Positions 10,101-20,953 of a DNA stretch of 64,000 bases are shown piece after piece; position 1 is the first letter of the stretch; each line of letters starts with the position of its first letter. The DNA comes from Saxidomus purpurata. Taxonomy: Eukaryota; Mollusca; Bivalvia; Venerida; Veneridae. The stretch spans positions 13,262,824 to 13,326,823 of the forward strand of contig JAFMSR010000010.1 of NCBI GenBank assembly GCA_022818135.1. The letters run 5' to 3'. The position numbers were made by a program, and so were the translations under genes. Under the pieces are notes generated by a model. The model worked only from the letters and a program-made list of their open reading frames with translations, had not been told where the DNA came from and searched no databases.

Positions 10101-12668
10101 TACTGCCAGTTTTGTTTTATTGGTAATCACTGAGAAAAGTCTAGCACACTCAGCTCTCATAAGTCCAATATCTGAAAAACTGGGAATTGTCTTAGAATCA
10201 TGTTCATCTTGGTTAGTTGACAATAAGTTGTCACTTCATTTGGATAAAACTGAGTATATTCTATTTGGTTCTAAAAGGAAATTAAAAAGAGATGTAAGTT
10301 TTAAAGTTGTGTGCCATAATCGTACTATTTCTCCATCATCTGTAAAGTATTTAGGTTTAAGTATTGATGACAATTTGTCTGGTGAAATAGTTGTTATACC
10401 CCCAAAACGAAGTTTAGGGGGGTATATAGGAGTCACCCGGTGGTTGGTCGGTGTCGGTCGGTCGGGTGGGCGCTGGTCGGCGCGGGTCTGTTGCATTTTC
10501 CTTGTCCGGAGCATAACTTGAAAACTACTAGTTGGAATTCAATACAACTTCATACAATGGTCAAGCACATTGAGAGGAAGTGCAGTGCACAAGAACTATA
10601 ACTCCATCTTCACTAATTACAGAGTTATTGCCCTTTGTTACTTTTCCTTGTCCGGAGCATAACTTGAAAACTACTAGTTGGAATTCAGTACAACTTCATA
10701 CAATGGTCAAGCACATTGAGAGGAAGTGCAGTGCACAAGAACCATAACTCCATCTTGACTAATTACAGAGTTATTGCCCTTTGTTACTTTTCCTTGTCCG
10801 GAGCATAACTTGAAAACTACTAGTTGGAATTCAATACAACTTCATACAATGATCAAGCACACTCAGAGGAAGTGCAGTGTACAAGAACTATAACTCTATC
10901 TTGAGTATTTACTGAGTTATTGCCCTTTGTTACTTTTACTTGTCCGGGAGCATAACTTGAAAACTACTGGTTGGAAATCAATACAACTTCATACAATGGT
11001 CAAGCACATTGAGAGGAAGTGCAGTGCACAAGAACTATAACTCCATCTTGGCTAATTACAGAGTTATTGCCCTTTGTTACTTTTCCTTGTCCAGAGCATA
11101 ACTTGAAAACTACTGGTTGGAATTCAATACAACTTCATACAATGATCAAGCACATTTGGAGGAAGTGCAGTGCACAGGAACTATAACTCCATCTTGACTC
11201 ATTACAGAGTTATTACCCTTTGTTACTTTTCCTTGTCCAGAGCATAACTTGAAGACTTCTGGTTGGAATTCAATACAACTTCATACAATGGTCAAGCACA
11301 GTGAGAGGGAGTGCAGTGCACAGGAACCATAACTCCATCTTGACTAATTACAGTGTTATTGCCCTTTGTTACTTTTCCCTGTCTGGAGCATTTTTCGAAA
11401 ACTACAAGTTGGAATTCAATACAACTTCATACAATGGTCAAGCACAATGAGAGGAACTGCTAAGAACAATATCTCTTTTTAGTTTGTTTGCAAGGTATTA
11501 TGTTACTACGAACTTCTTCAGTTTATAAAGCAATCCTTTTGGGGGTATTAATCACATTTAGTGATAGCTCTAGTTAACTCTATTGTATCAAAGGTCAATT
11601 CTAGACTTAAATTTTTGTATAGACATGCTTCAGTGTTAGATTATAATACTAGGAAACATTTGTAGTATGCCCTTATACAATGTAATATAGACTATGCTTG
11701 TTCCTCTTGGTATCCTAGTTCAAGTAAAAGTTTTAAAGACAAATTAACTCCAGATACGTCCAAATAAAATTGTCAGATTTATAAATGATATGGGTCCAAG
11801 GGAAAGTGTCAATTGTCAAACTCTTGCTGATATGTCTCTTTTGAATATTGAAGCAAGAAACAAGCAGCTACGTTTGAACCGTGTATTTAAAATTGTAAAT
11901 AGTACAGGACCTTCTTATATGAAAGTTTTGTTTACAAGAGATTTACATTCTCATTTTATCCGCTCTTAATTATATAATATTATTGTTCCAAAATCTAATG
12001 GAACAGAAAATATAACTTTTTATTACTCTGCAATTAATGATTCGAATTCACTGCCTGTGCAAGTAAAACAGATAAGTTAACTAAAATTTGACAGTTCAAG
12101 AAAGCGGTTAAATGCCATTTGTTAGATGTGGGCCAGGCTAATATTTCTTAGGTCACGTGGTTTATTTATTCATGATAGATTGGACAATACAAATGTACTT
12201 GTTTTAATTCTAATGCACTTTGTATCAGATGAAATATAATTGTTTGTAGAGCATAGAAACATATTATAAATGTACCTTTAACTTAATTTTCCATTTTTAT
12301 GTGAACGTTCAAAAACCAAAGTCTTATTTTTCTTTCTTTTTTATCTATAAGGTTTTATCAGGACCCCAGTAGGGCTTTATGGACCATCCTAGGTTTAATA
12401 CACAATTAATTGCTCTTTTGAGTTTCTATATATATTAGATTACTAATGTTTTTATTATTTAGTTCATGAACAACTATAAAAAGTGTGATTGGTGCTTATG
12501 TAAGTCTTAAGTGAATAGTGATAATTAATTGGGAAAATTGATCTGTGATATAAAACTCATTTGTTAATTCAAACACTCTGTGTCGGTTTGATAATGTCGC
12601 TATTGTATGTATTTAATTTATTTGTAATTATGTGTATTTTACCTGAATAAAAATCAATCAATCAATCA
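10101..12668 (+). mobile_element. 5'-truncated non-LTR retrotransposon (CR1/Jockey-group-like), interrupted
   Basis: The C-terminal part of a reverse transcriptase is readable: WLVDNKLSLHLDKTEYILF (about 10207-10263), then VKYLGLSIDDNLSGE up to 10386. After the insertion it continues as VNSIVSKVNSRLKFLYRHAS (11574-11633), CSSWYP, FINDMGPRES and a degenerate tail to about 12130. Several stops and frameshifts make it dead. The 3' end is AATAAAAATCAATCAATCAATCA at 12643-12666, a short (ATCA)n tail typical of CR1-like 3' ends. The catalytic palm region is missing through 5' truncation. Confidence 0.8.
10393..11570 (+). mobile_element. Family P element with about 6.5 monomers of 146 bp, inserted in the LINE
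   Basis: The left end carries a near-perfect stem-loop at 10395-10426 (TATACCCCC..AAAC / GTTT..GGGGGGTATA). The core repeats every 146 bp: the phrase GCATAACTTGAAAACTAC starts at 10511, 10657, 10803, 10950, 11096 and 11242, with a diverged one at 11388. The right end holds the hairpin ATCACATTTAGTGAT and AGCTC. TAGTT lies on both sides (10388-10392 and 11571-11575). Deleting the element rejoins the LINE frame as GEIVNSIV. Resembles bivalve pearl/BIV160 repeats. Confidence 0.85.
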
Positions 12669-12679
12669 TGGAGTTGTTA

Positions 12680-13890
12680 TGTCAGATTTTACAATCTCTG
12701 TGCTATTTCTCCTATAATACATTAGGATTTTCATCCAAACTAAGGGGTAGGGGAAACATGTTTTTACTGAAAAAACAAAATTGAATGTAGTTTGAGCATT
12801 TCTTTCTACATACCTTGAAGATCATACTTTGGAACTTTGAAATACAGCTTTGTGGAAATCTGTTCCAGCTTGATGCTAAATGAGTGATGACCTTTTCAAG
12901 GAAATAGGAGTGTAGATTATAGTTTTCACCCTTACAGCATGCCAGTTTTATTTTGTAATCTCTTCGGACATTCCTTATTTAGAGTGAGAAAAAGGCATTG
13001 TTCATTATTATAATTAAAGATGAAAGATTGCTGTCCAGTGTTATTTTAATATCCCACTGCAATAAAGAGGGATGCATATTGTTTTGACCATTGTCTGTAA
13101 TGCAATCAGAAGACATAACATTGAACCGTTTCCAGTCATTCATTAAAGAATGGGTAGAGCTACTGCCATCCAGAAACTTGCCTTTGAATTGGTGGAGTTA
13201 TCATAATCAAAATGAATATACACGGGTTGGTTATGGATTGTACCAAGGTCATAATGCCCTTAGATGGTAAAACAGTTTCTGTTCAGTTGCCTAATATATG
13301 GCATAGGGATGTGGTATCTAGCATGTCACTGATAACTTTTCTTTGATTTGATCTTGCCTTTAAACCAATCCAGATTGGGTCAAAGATGTGTTGGTTACTT
13401 TGTCGTCCTAAATTTTGTAGTGACCACGTTTCCATATATCGTTGAGCCTGATCACAAAATGTGGCTTCTACAGTGCAAACAATGTGGAATACACAATTTG
13501 TAGTCAACATTCAGAAGTGTAATAGGATGCCAGTTTTTAAATTTTCATGTTGAGAACTTCCCTTTTTTTGTAAAATTGTGACAGAAGTCCTTTATTCTGA
13601 GACTGACATAATGTGTTTTCCTGCAGTATTTTATTTACTTGTTCAAACAAATCGTGATTTATTAGATATCAGATATGATGATACCGCTGATATCCCATCC
13701 TCGCCCCTGGAATTCGATCTTTTTAAGTTATAAACTTAGGAATGTAAGGTCTGATTCTAAATTGAGCATTTGGTGTTCCCTAATATGATTATCAATGGTA
13801 GATAACCATGTATCCGCAGCATTAAAGTGTAAAAAGTTTTTGGTAAAATTCCTTCAGCACCTTTAAAATGTTTTCAAATCCGTAGATGAG
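12680..13890 (-). pseudogene. Decayed LINE ORF2 (L1/Tx1-like reverse transcriptase) remnant
   Basis: On the minus strand the line of sense runs from about 13890 downward: FYQKLFTL, TWLSTIDNHIREHQMLNLES, a GEDGISAV phrase near 13690, FYKKREVLN (13578-13549) and, one frameshift later, KNWHPITLLNVDYKL (about 13540-13496). The last is the reverse transcriptase NWRPITLLN motif. Further down, WSLQNLGRQSNQHIFDPIW is open to about 13283. Stops and frame changes are frequent, so it is dead. Exact family uncertain. Confidence 0.55.
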
Positions 13891-14178
13891 CTATTATGAT
13901 TGCTCACCATGCGGTATACATCGACCATTGTATGTCTGTTCATATATCCACCATTTCCTTTAAACTACATAAATTTTCTGAAACCAAGAAGCAAATGTTG
14001 ATCAAACTTAGCAGGAATGTTCCTTGCATGAAGCTCGACCAAAAGTACTAGTATTCAAAGAATTCTGTTCCATGCAGAACTCTAGTTATCATGGCAACAG
14101 AAAGGGAAAACTGTAAAAGTCTTCTCAAATTGTCTAATGGACCTTTACTAAGATTGTTCAAGTTTTGACTTATTGTTA
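13885..14178 (+). mobile_element. Family A element, 5' part only
   Basis: ATGAGCTATTATGATTGCTCACC, then TTTCCTTTAAACTAC, AAATGTTGATCAAACTTAGCAGG, GTTCCTTGCATGAAGCTCGACC and CCATGCAGAACTC: the conserved 5' flank of the family A core, followed by one monomer fragment. It is cut off 30 bp before the oppositely oriented copy at 14208. Confidence 0.6.
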
Positions 14179-14207
14179 CCCTTTCTTCTTTTGGTACGGC
14201 ATGACTA

Positions 14208-15226
14208 AACAAGAGGGCCAAGATGGCCCTATATCGCTCACCTGACTACCACTGGCTATAATACAAGAGATCATGATTTTAAAACAATTCATAGAGGTCC
14301 ACTACACAATGCTAAGTAACATTCCAAATATCTAAGCTCTGCCTGCCTGCCTGCCTGCCTGGTTTCTCTTAAGCTTTCTCTATATGTGAAATTAAGTGAT
14401 GTCCCCCCTCCCGGGAAGGTTTAATTTTAACCCCTGGGTCACGATTTTAACAATCTTGGTAGAGGTCCACTAGGCATTTCTACATGCCAAACATCTAATC
14501 TCTAGGCCTTGCAGTTTAAGAGAATTAGATTTTTAAAGATTTTACTATATAAGCCTATGTAAAATCAAGTGACCCCCCTGGGCAGGGTTAATTTTGACCC
14601 AGTGGTCAGAAGTTGGTAGAGGTCCATTAAACAATGCTACATGCCAAATATCTAAGCTCTACACCTTGTGGTTTCAAGGAACAAGATTTTTAAAGTTTTT
14701 CCTATGTAGCCTATGTAAAACCATGTGACCCCCTGGGTGGGATCAATTTTCATCTAGGGGTCATAATTCGAACAAACTTGGTAGAGGTGCACTACACAGT
14801 GCTACATGCAAAATATCTAAGCTCTAAGACTTGTGGTTTCGGAGAAGAAGATTTTCCTAAACAAGCCTATGTAAAACTAAGTGACCACCTGCACTGGGTC
14901 AGTTTTGACCAGGGGTCATAATTTGAACAATCTTGGTAGAGATCTACAAGATAATGCTACATACCAAATATCTAAGCTCTAGGCCTTGTGGTTTCAGAGA
15001 AAAAGATTTTTAAAGTTTTCCTATTTGTTGCCATATCAACCAGAGTTCTGCATGGAATGGAATTCTTTGAATAACTTTGATAGAGCTTCATGCAAGGAAC
15101 ATCCCTGCAAAGTTTCATCAACATTGGCCCAGTGGTGTTAGAGATGTTGTGGACAGACGGACAGACGCCGGATGGAATGCGATCCTAATAGCTCACTCTG
15201 GCACTTTGTACCAGGTGAGCTTAAAA
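14208..15226 (-). mobile_element. Family A element, complete
   Basis: Both ends are intact. Plus-strand left edge: AACAAGAGGGCCAAGATGGCCC then TATATCGCTCACCTG. Right edge: AGCTCACTCTGGCACTTTGTACCAGGTGAGCTTAAAA. The core has about four monomers of 155-165 bp; TCTAAGCTCTA starts at 14651, 14816 and 14971. The unique 5' flank ends with GACAGACGGACAGACGCCGGATGG. (CTGC)n occurs at 14337-14361. The inner pair GCTCACCTG/CAGGTGAGC is a subterminal inverted repeat. This is the best reference copy in the window. Confidence 0.85.
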
Positions 15227-15479
15227 GTACGGTAAGACACATGTATTCCTTTTTGCTTTCAGTACCAGTATTGGGAGAACCGTTTGTGTCATAACTTTTT
15301 TATCTGTAAAGCAAAGGCAAACCGACACATTCTGATACTAAGTCTTGTATCATACACTTAAGAAAAACTTTCTACTTCTGGCTTTGATTATCAACACCAA
15401 TTTTCATGTCTGATTGGACAATTACTAGTAACTGGGCAAATCTTCTGGAAATGTGACCAGTTACCTAGGTTTTAGAATA

Positions 15480-15995
15480 ATTGGCTATAGCATAATTGGT
15501 TTTCCCAAAGTGTGGCTCAATTTATACACAGATCATCTACAGGTTGCTGACAATCTGATCAAGTTTTGTGAAAATCCATTGGAAAATTTGACATGTAGAG
15601 TGTAATTGAGGTTTTACAAAAATGGACTAGAGCATGGTTGGTTTTCAAACAGCATGTCTCATTTTCTTTAAAAAAATCATCTACAATCATCAGGCAACCT
15701 TCTGAGCAGATCTATAAGAAAATGTGACCTGAAATGTAGAGTATTTGATATTAAAGTTTTACAGTAATCGGCTGTTGCATGGTTGGCTTATTGCACAGCT
15801 TGGCTCATTTTTTGTACAAATCCTTTACAGGTTGCAGGCAAACTTCTGAGCAAAGTCATGAAAGTCAAATGAAAATTCCAACCTGCAGTAATAAAGGAAG
15901 AGTTGACTATCTAGGTAGCTGGACAGGACATTCTCACAGTGTCTAATTTAGCCACGTAAGAGCAATTTTCAGCCACATAAGAGACAATTAACCTA
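15480..15995. repeat. About three monomers of a ~150-bp dispersed tandem repeat
   Basis: Recurring phrases: AGCATGGTTGGTTTTC, GGCTCATTTT, ATCATCTACAGGTTGC, TTCTGAGCA, TGACCTGAAATGTAGAGT. It ends with GCCACGTAAGAGCAATTTTCAGCCACATAAGAG, linking it to the repeat end seen at 2938, 28005 and 39310. Non-coding. Confidence 0.6.
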
Positions 15996-16001
15996 TGTAA
16001 T

Positions 16002-17144
16002 CAGGGGCGTAACTGGACCATGTTGAAGAATACGCCGTGGGGGAGGTTGGAGTGTACCACTCCTGCAGGTGGGGGTAGGGGGGGCCTCCCCTGGGAAAAT
16101 TTTTTTTTGCAAAGAAGAAAACAAATCACAACGAAATGTGATCATCAATTCGTAAAATAACAAATGACATGATAGATGGCACATAGAGATATATGTTCAT
16201 TTTCATTTTCTCTCTAGACTTTGAACACAGGTGCAATCCTGTGACTTTTTCTATTTGCAAAGATGTCAACCACTTCAACTACATTGATTTTTCGCTCCTG
16301 GTAGAATAGATGTTTGACTATGAAATAAGTACTTTGACGACAAACATCAAAATAAAAAAGCATTAATTAAAGAAATACATGTGATTTTTGAAGTCCATTT
16401 AAGCCTGGGTCCTAATATTATATTAGGACCCAGATAATGCACAAAAAGTCACAAAAATCCCATGTAAAAGAGGTTTCATAACACAATATGGTGTCGAAAC
16501 GGACCAACAATGCTGCGAGCTTAGGAATAAATAAAACGTATTTATATGGACAGGTGTCGTAAACGTTCTTAAATAAAAGGTTCAAATCCAGTCATTTATT
16601 GCAAGAATTTGCCAACATTTTGTTTCCATCTGGGTCCTAAATATTATATTAGGACCCAGGCATAATACAAAAACAAATAAGGCACGTATCGTCTGTACGG
16701 ATGTTTATATTATATAGTGATGGTGATTGCTTTTTGTTCAGGCTATATAGTTTTGTAGAACCCTCAGGTGCCCAGTTCCCATGGTGCTCCCGGGATATGT
16801 TTTTAAAAACATCAGGATAGGGTGGAGACGAAATTTCGAAAATTCCCGCTCAGGAGAATTCGTTTACAAACATCAATTGGATACTGTAGATAAACAGCGA
16901 GATTATGCAAAATTTACATATACTTTAGAAAAAATAAAGGAACTGGACATTGACAAATTGTTTAGAATGTTTTAGGAAGTGTAGAGAATATAAAATGTGT
17001 TATAATTTCGTCAGGGGTGTAAAGATTACCCCTTACCCGGGTAAGGGTTCGATTTTTATTGGAGTTTTTGCCTTTAAATCATTTTCATTTTTTCAAGTCG
17101 TTATTCTATTTATATGCACGGGCGTATAGGCAGGTACGCCCCTG
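16002..17144. mobile_element. 1.14-kb TIR DNA transposon, 5-bp target duplication
   Basis: Ends CAGGGGCGTA (16002) and TACGCCCCTG (17144) form a 10-bp perfect terminal inverted repeat. GTAAT flanks it on both sides (15997-16001 and 17145-17149). The interior holds G-runs near the left end, the palindromic-ended insert at 16405-16659, and an open frame at 16781-16975 (64 codons, with FVYKHQL and LEKIKELDIDKLF) that could be a relic of cargo or transposase. No DDE motif recognised. The superfamily is undetermined: a 5-bp duplication with CAGGGG ends does not match one family uniquely. Confidence 0.7.
16405..16659. mobile_element. 255-bp element bounded by two near-identical palindromes
   Basis: Each end is a palindrome: CTGGGTCCTAATAT, one T, ATATTAGGACCCAG (16405-16433), and a 30-bp version with one extra A (16630-16659). 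The 196 bp between them is AT-rich and non-coding. Because each terminus is self-complementary, it also serves as an inverted repeat of the other. It lies inside the 16002-17144 element. Confidence 0.7.
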
Positions 17145-17216
17145 GTAATGAATGGAATTTACAGTTGTGAAATTTGTGCTATGTATAGTTTCACATTATT
17201 ATTAAAGTACCCTTTG

Positions 17217-17300
17217 TTAGCTCACATGGACGGACAGATGATGGACATTGGGTGACAACTATAGTTCACCTTGAGCACAAAGTGCTCGTGTGAGATAATA
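17217..17300 (+). mobile_element. Solo family A 5' end
   Basis: TTAGCTCACATGGACGGACAG, then a decayed hairpin pair TTCACCTTGAGCACAAAGTGCTCGTGTGAG. No core monomers remain. Probably a deletion remnant. Confidence 0.5.
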
Positions 17301-17639
17301 GTCCTTTCACTTGTCAGAATAATTTGTAATTGACGGGCACGAAAGGGTCTATTCAAAGTCGGGCTACATTTCATATACCTCCATGAGAAGGTCTGAGACC
17401 ACCTGGTTGTGAATGGGTACGAACTCTAAATAATTCTCTCTTAATTGGACGTATTGCAAGAACTATTACATGATGTTGTGAGAACTTGTTGCTAGTAGAG
17501 TAGAACAAAATGATACAGTCAAACCCCTTACTGGAATCAGCTGAAATGGTCTCTTTATTTAGATTAGTTCAAACTTGCGTATTTATCTAACAGTGAATGT
17601 AGAACAAGTTCTTGCAACAAATAGTAATTTTTCTCGATC

Positions 17640-17770
17640 ACTGCTTCCTGGAGTTTTGACCAGTACTTGTGCCTAAAGAAGGGATTTTAGTTGTTCCCAG
17701 AATTTGCACCCACAACCTCTGGATAAGCAGTCTGGCTCTCTGCCCCTACACTAGGAGCCTCCACCAGCTT
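17640..17770 (-). mobile_element. tRNA-derived SINE head (relic)
   Basis: The minus strand reads GGCTCCTAGTGTAGGGGCAG, GACTGCTTATCCAGAGG and GTTGTGGGTGCAAATTCTGG. That is a tRNA-like order of A box, anticodon-arm region and B box. The stems are mismatched, so it is not a functional tRNA gene. The SINE body is not recognisable beyond it. Confidence 0.5.
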
Positions 17771-18795
17771 ATAAGGCTAGGGACCAACAATTATCCAATC
17801 AATTGCTAGTATGTAAAACTGTTTGAGAGCAACTGCCGGGTGCCTTCAAAATCAGCAAGAATCCTCTACTTTGTAACCTTCAAAGTATGTTTGAAGTAGT
17901 GGAGAGTAGCTATCGAACAAAAACAATGTTTCATAACCAACAACTTTAGCCAAGGCAATCAACATATTACATTTTTTTTGTATTTTCTGTTTCAACAAAG
18001 AAAAGCCTGGTAGTTTTCTAAATTTATTGAGACACACAAGGAGTATTGCCGCAGCAATACAAAGTCCCCTACTGGTTTGGAGGAATAAATACAAATGGGG
18101 ACAAGGTAAATGGCTTGGTTTGGTATGTTGTGTAAAGTTACATAAAAATCGGCCCATGAAACATATAAACTGGAAACAAAATTGCATAAATTTTAGTAGA
18201 AAAGTGTTGATCCCTAAACGTGACCTTGATCAGGGGAGTAGGTGACAAACCAGTCCATGTATGTGGAAGATATAGACTGGAAATGTAATTGCTGACAGAT
18301 GGGTGGACGTGGCATATGACCAGTAGGGGACTAATAAACATGTTGCATTAAAATAAATTAACCCATTTCATTCTGGATGGTAGAAACAGACTGGATAATT
18401 ATATACAACGAATGTTATACAACACATTACATACAATACATAAAATGTAAAAAACACTGACTTAAGGTCTACAGAACAGAAAGATCTCATAATGACAAAA
18501 CACAAAGACTAAATATATGAAAGATACATCAATTAATTAATTAAATTTTTAAGTATAATTTACTAAATATGCAATTTTCATGAAATTAATGAGTCATATA
18601 GAATTTTCGTATGAATGTTTTCATTGTATTTAAAGTTAACAAAAAATTACCAATGTTCAGATTATTTAGTTATGGTCATGTATGTTGAAGTGAAGAATGT
18701 GTATACATTTTGAAATGTTTCAATTGAACTGCTTTTAAAAATTTCTCAAATAGTGTTTGTCGGGTAGGTCTGCTATAGTTAATATTGCTTTACAA
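17771..18795. other. Non-coding stretch
   Basis: No repeat family recognised. Minus-strand open frames at 17852-18187 and 18138-18341 show no motif, and no splice context supports them. AT content rises toward 18540-18700. Together with 17301-17639 this is the longest stretch here that may be single-copy. Confidence 0.35.
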
Positions 18796-18992
18796 AATGT
18801 TCATTCATTCATTCACCCATTCATGCTGCATTATCTTTTCTCTAAGCATTCCTTCCTTCCTTCCTTCCTTCCTTCCTTCCTTCCATTCATTCATTCATTC
18901 ATTCATTCATTAATTCATCCATGCATCCATGCATCCATGCATCCATCCATTCATTCCATTCATTCATTCATCATTATTATACAGATATATAC
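18796..18992. repeat. Compound microsatellite (CATT)n/(CTTC)n/(CATC)n
   Basis: (ATTC)n with interruptions from 18798, (CTTC)8-9 at 18849-18884, then (ATTC)n, (CATG/CATC)n and (ATAT)n up to 19000. It sits directly against the hairpin end of the family A element at 19009. The His/Ser/Pro-rich open frames it generates are artefacts. Confidence 0.9.
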
Positions 18993-19008
18993 ATATATAT
19001 ACATATTC

Positions 19009-20300
19009 AACAAGAGGGTCAAGATGGCCCTATATTGCTCACCTGAGACCTACTTATGACCCAATCTGCCCAAAATTCAGCCCTAAACAATGTACTGTAC
19101 ACACAAACATTCTGTTTGACCTTGATAAGACAAACATTCAGACCAATTTAAATCATGATTTGCAATAAAATGAGTATCTAGAGTATCAAACAAGAATGTC
19201 AAACTGTCACAAAATATGCCGGTCAAGGAGGCATAACTCGGTATTTAGCAGATCATTTGTTTTGTAAAACCTAGAACTATAGAGACAAACAAGGCAAATT
19301 TACCAGTTTGCGCTATTGAGCTGAGAAGGCTAATTAAATAATTTTTTCGATAATTCAAGGGCAATAATCCTAGAAAAAGTGCCTAAGGTGACTTAGCTGG
19401 TTATCAATTATGCCCACAAATATTTTCAGCAAGTTTAGTGACGATCAGATGAAAACTGTTCGACTTTGAGGACAAAGTGGATTTGATCAATTTTGCAAGA
19501 GCCATAATCCAAAAGTACTTGGGTTGATTTAGCTGGTTTTCAAACTTGGCAGAGATATTATACCGACAAACATTTTGACCAAGTTTGGTGAAGATCAGAT
19601 GAAAACTGTTTAACTTGGATAGCGGACAAGGTGAATTTGGTCAATTTTGCATAAATCAATGGACATTGCTATATAAAAGTGTTTCTTGGAACTGACCTCC
19701 CAAGTGATCCACACAAACACTCAGACCAAATCTTCTGACAACTGAATACTATATACAGTCACTAGCCTGTTAGCAAGGTTTTAATTTGATGTTCTAGTGA
19801 CCTAGGTTTTGACCATAGTAACTAAGTTTCAAACTTTACCAAGAAAACACAGTCACTCAGACAAACATTGGAACTAACTTTCATGAAGTTTGGATATTAA
19901 ATGTAGCCTCTAGAGTGGTAACAAGGTTTTCCTTTTACTGTGTGACTTAGCTGCTGACCTGTACTGATCCAGATTTGAACTTGACATAGAAATCACTGAG
20001 ATAAACATTCTGACCAATTTTCATTATGATTTGGTGATAAATGTGACCCCTAGAGTGTAAGCAAGGTGATTTGACCTTGTAATCTTGTCTTTAAATCCCA
20101 GATGAACCAGATTAGAACTTTACCTGGATATCATTAAGACAAACTTTCTAATGGTTGGGTAGTAAATGTCACCTCCATGGCATCACAAGGTTTTCTATGA
20201 TTTGATTGACCTGGTTTTTAATTCCAAGATAACCCATATTCAAACTCACCTAGACTTTATCAAGACAACAACTGCTGTTCTGACCAAACTTCATGAATTA
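19009..20300 (-). mobile_element. Family A end carrying a different (~150-bp) monomer core
   Basis: The left edge is AACAAGAGGGTCAAGATGGCCC then TATTGCTCACCTGAGACC. The core is not the AAGCTCTAGGCC type. It repeats phrases such as ATGACCCA, GACAAACATTCTGACCAA, TTTCATGAAGTTTGG and ACAAGGTTTT every 130-160 bp. It stops at 20300 where another family A copy begins, with no AGCTCAC 5' end, so it is truncated or was overwritten. Confidence 0.7.
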
Positions 20301-20302
20301 CT

Positions 20303-20953
20303 ATAAACAAGAGGGCCCAGATGACCCTATAACACTCACCTTGTTACAAGTCCACTTGCCTGGTGGAAAATTACTAGACAATGTAATATACCAAATGGGT
20401 TTTCCTATATACATCTTTGTAAAACAAGTGACCCCCCCCCACCCAGCAAGGTCAATTTTGACCCCAGGGGCACAATTTGAACAAACTTGTTAGAGGTCTA
20501 CTAGGTAATGCTACATGCCAAATATCTAAGCTCTAGGCCTTGTGGTTTCAGAGGAGAAGATTTTTAAAGTTTTTCCTATATATGCCTATGTAAAACTAAG
20601 TGACCCCCCAGCAGGGGTCAATTTTGACCCGGGGGTCATAATTTGAACAATCTTGGTAGAGTTCCACTAAACAATGCTACATGCCAAATATCTAAGCTCT
20701 AGGCCTTGTGGTTTCAGAGAAGAGCATTTTTAAAGTTTTTCCTATTTGTTGTCATAGCAACCTGAGTTCTGCATGGAATGGAATTCTTTGAACAATTTTG
20801 GTAGAACTTCATGCAAGGAACATCCCTGCATAGTTTCATCAACATTGGCCCAGTGGTTTCAGAGGAGATATGTCATTTGAATCAAAATGTTGACGGACTA
20901 CGGACAATCATCCATTAGAAAAGCTCACCCAGGCAAAGCCAGACGAGTTGAAA
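20303..20953 (-). mobile_element. Family A element, degenerate 5' end
   Basis: Left edge AAACAAGAGGGCCCAGATGACCC. Two to three core monomers (TCTAAGCTCTAGGCCTTGTGG at 20526 and 20692), the conserved flank GTTCTGCATGGAATGGAATTC and TTCATGCAAGGAACATCCC, and GACGGACTACGGACAATC. The right edge AGCTCACCCAGGCAAAGCC is the decayed 5' hairpin. Placed head-to-tail with 19009-20300. Confidence 0.75.

Noticed and set aside
10029..10521. Overlapping open frames on both strands near the LINE
   Set aside because: The plus frame is the LINE fragment running into the inserted element. The minus frames are its antisense.
17640..17770. Functional tRNA gene on the minus strand
   Set aside because: A- and B-box-like words are present but the arms are mismatched.
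18757..19168. Open frames rich in His/Ser/Pro next to the CATT repeat
   Set aside because: They are direct translations of the (CATT)n/(CTTC)n microsatellite and the adjoining family A end.
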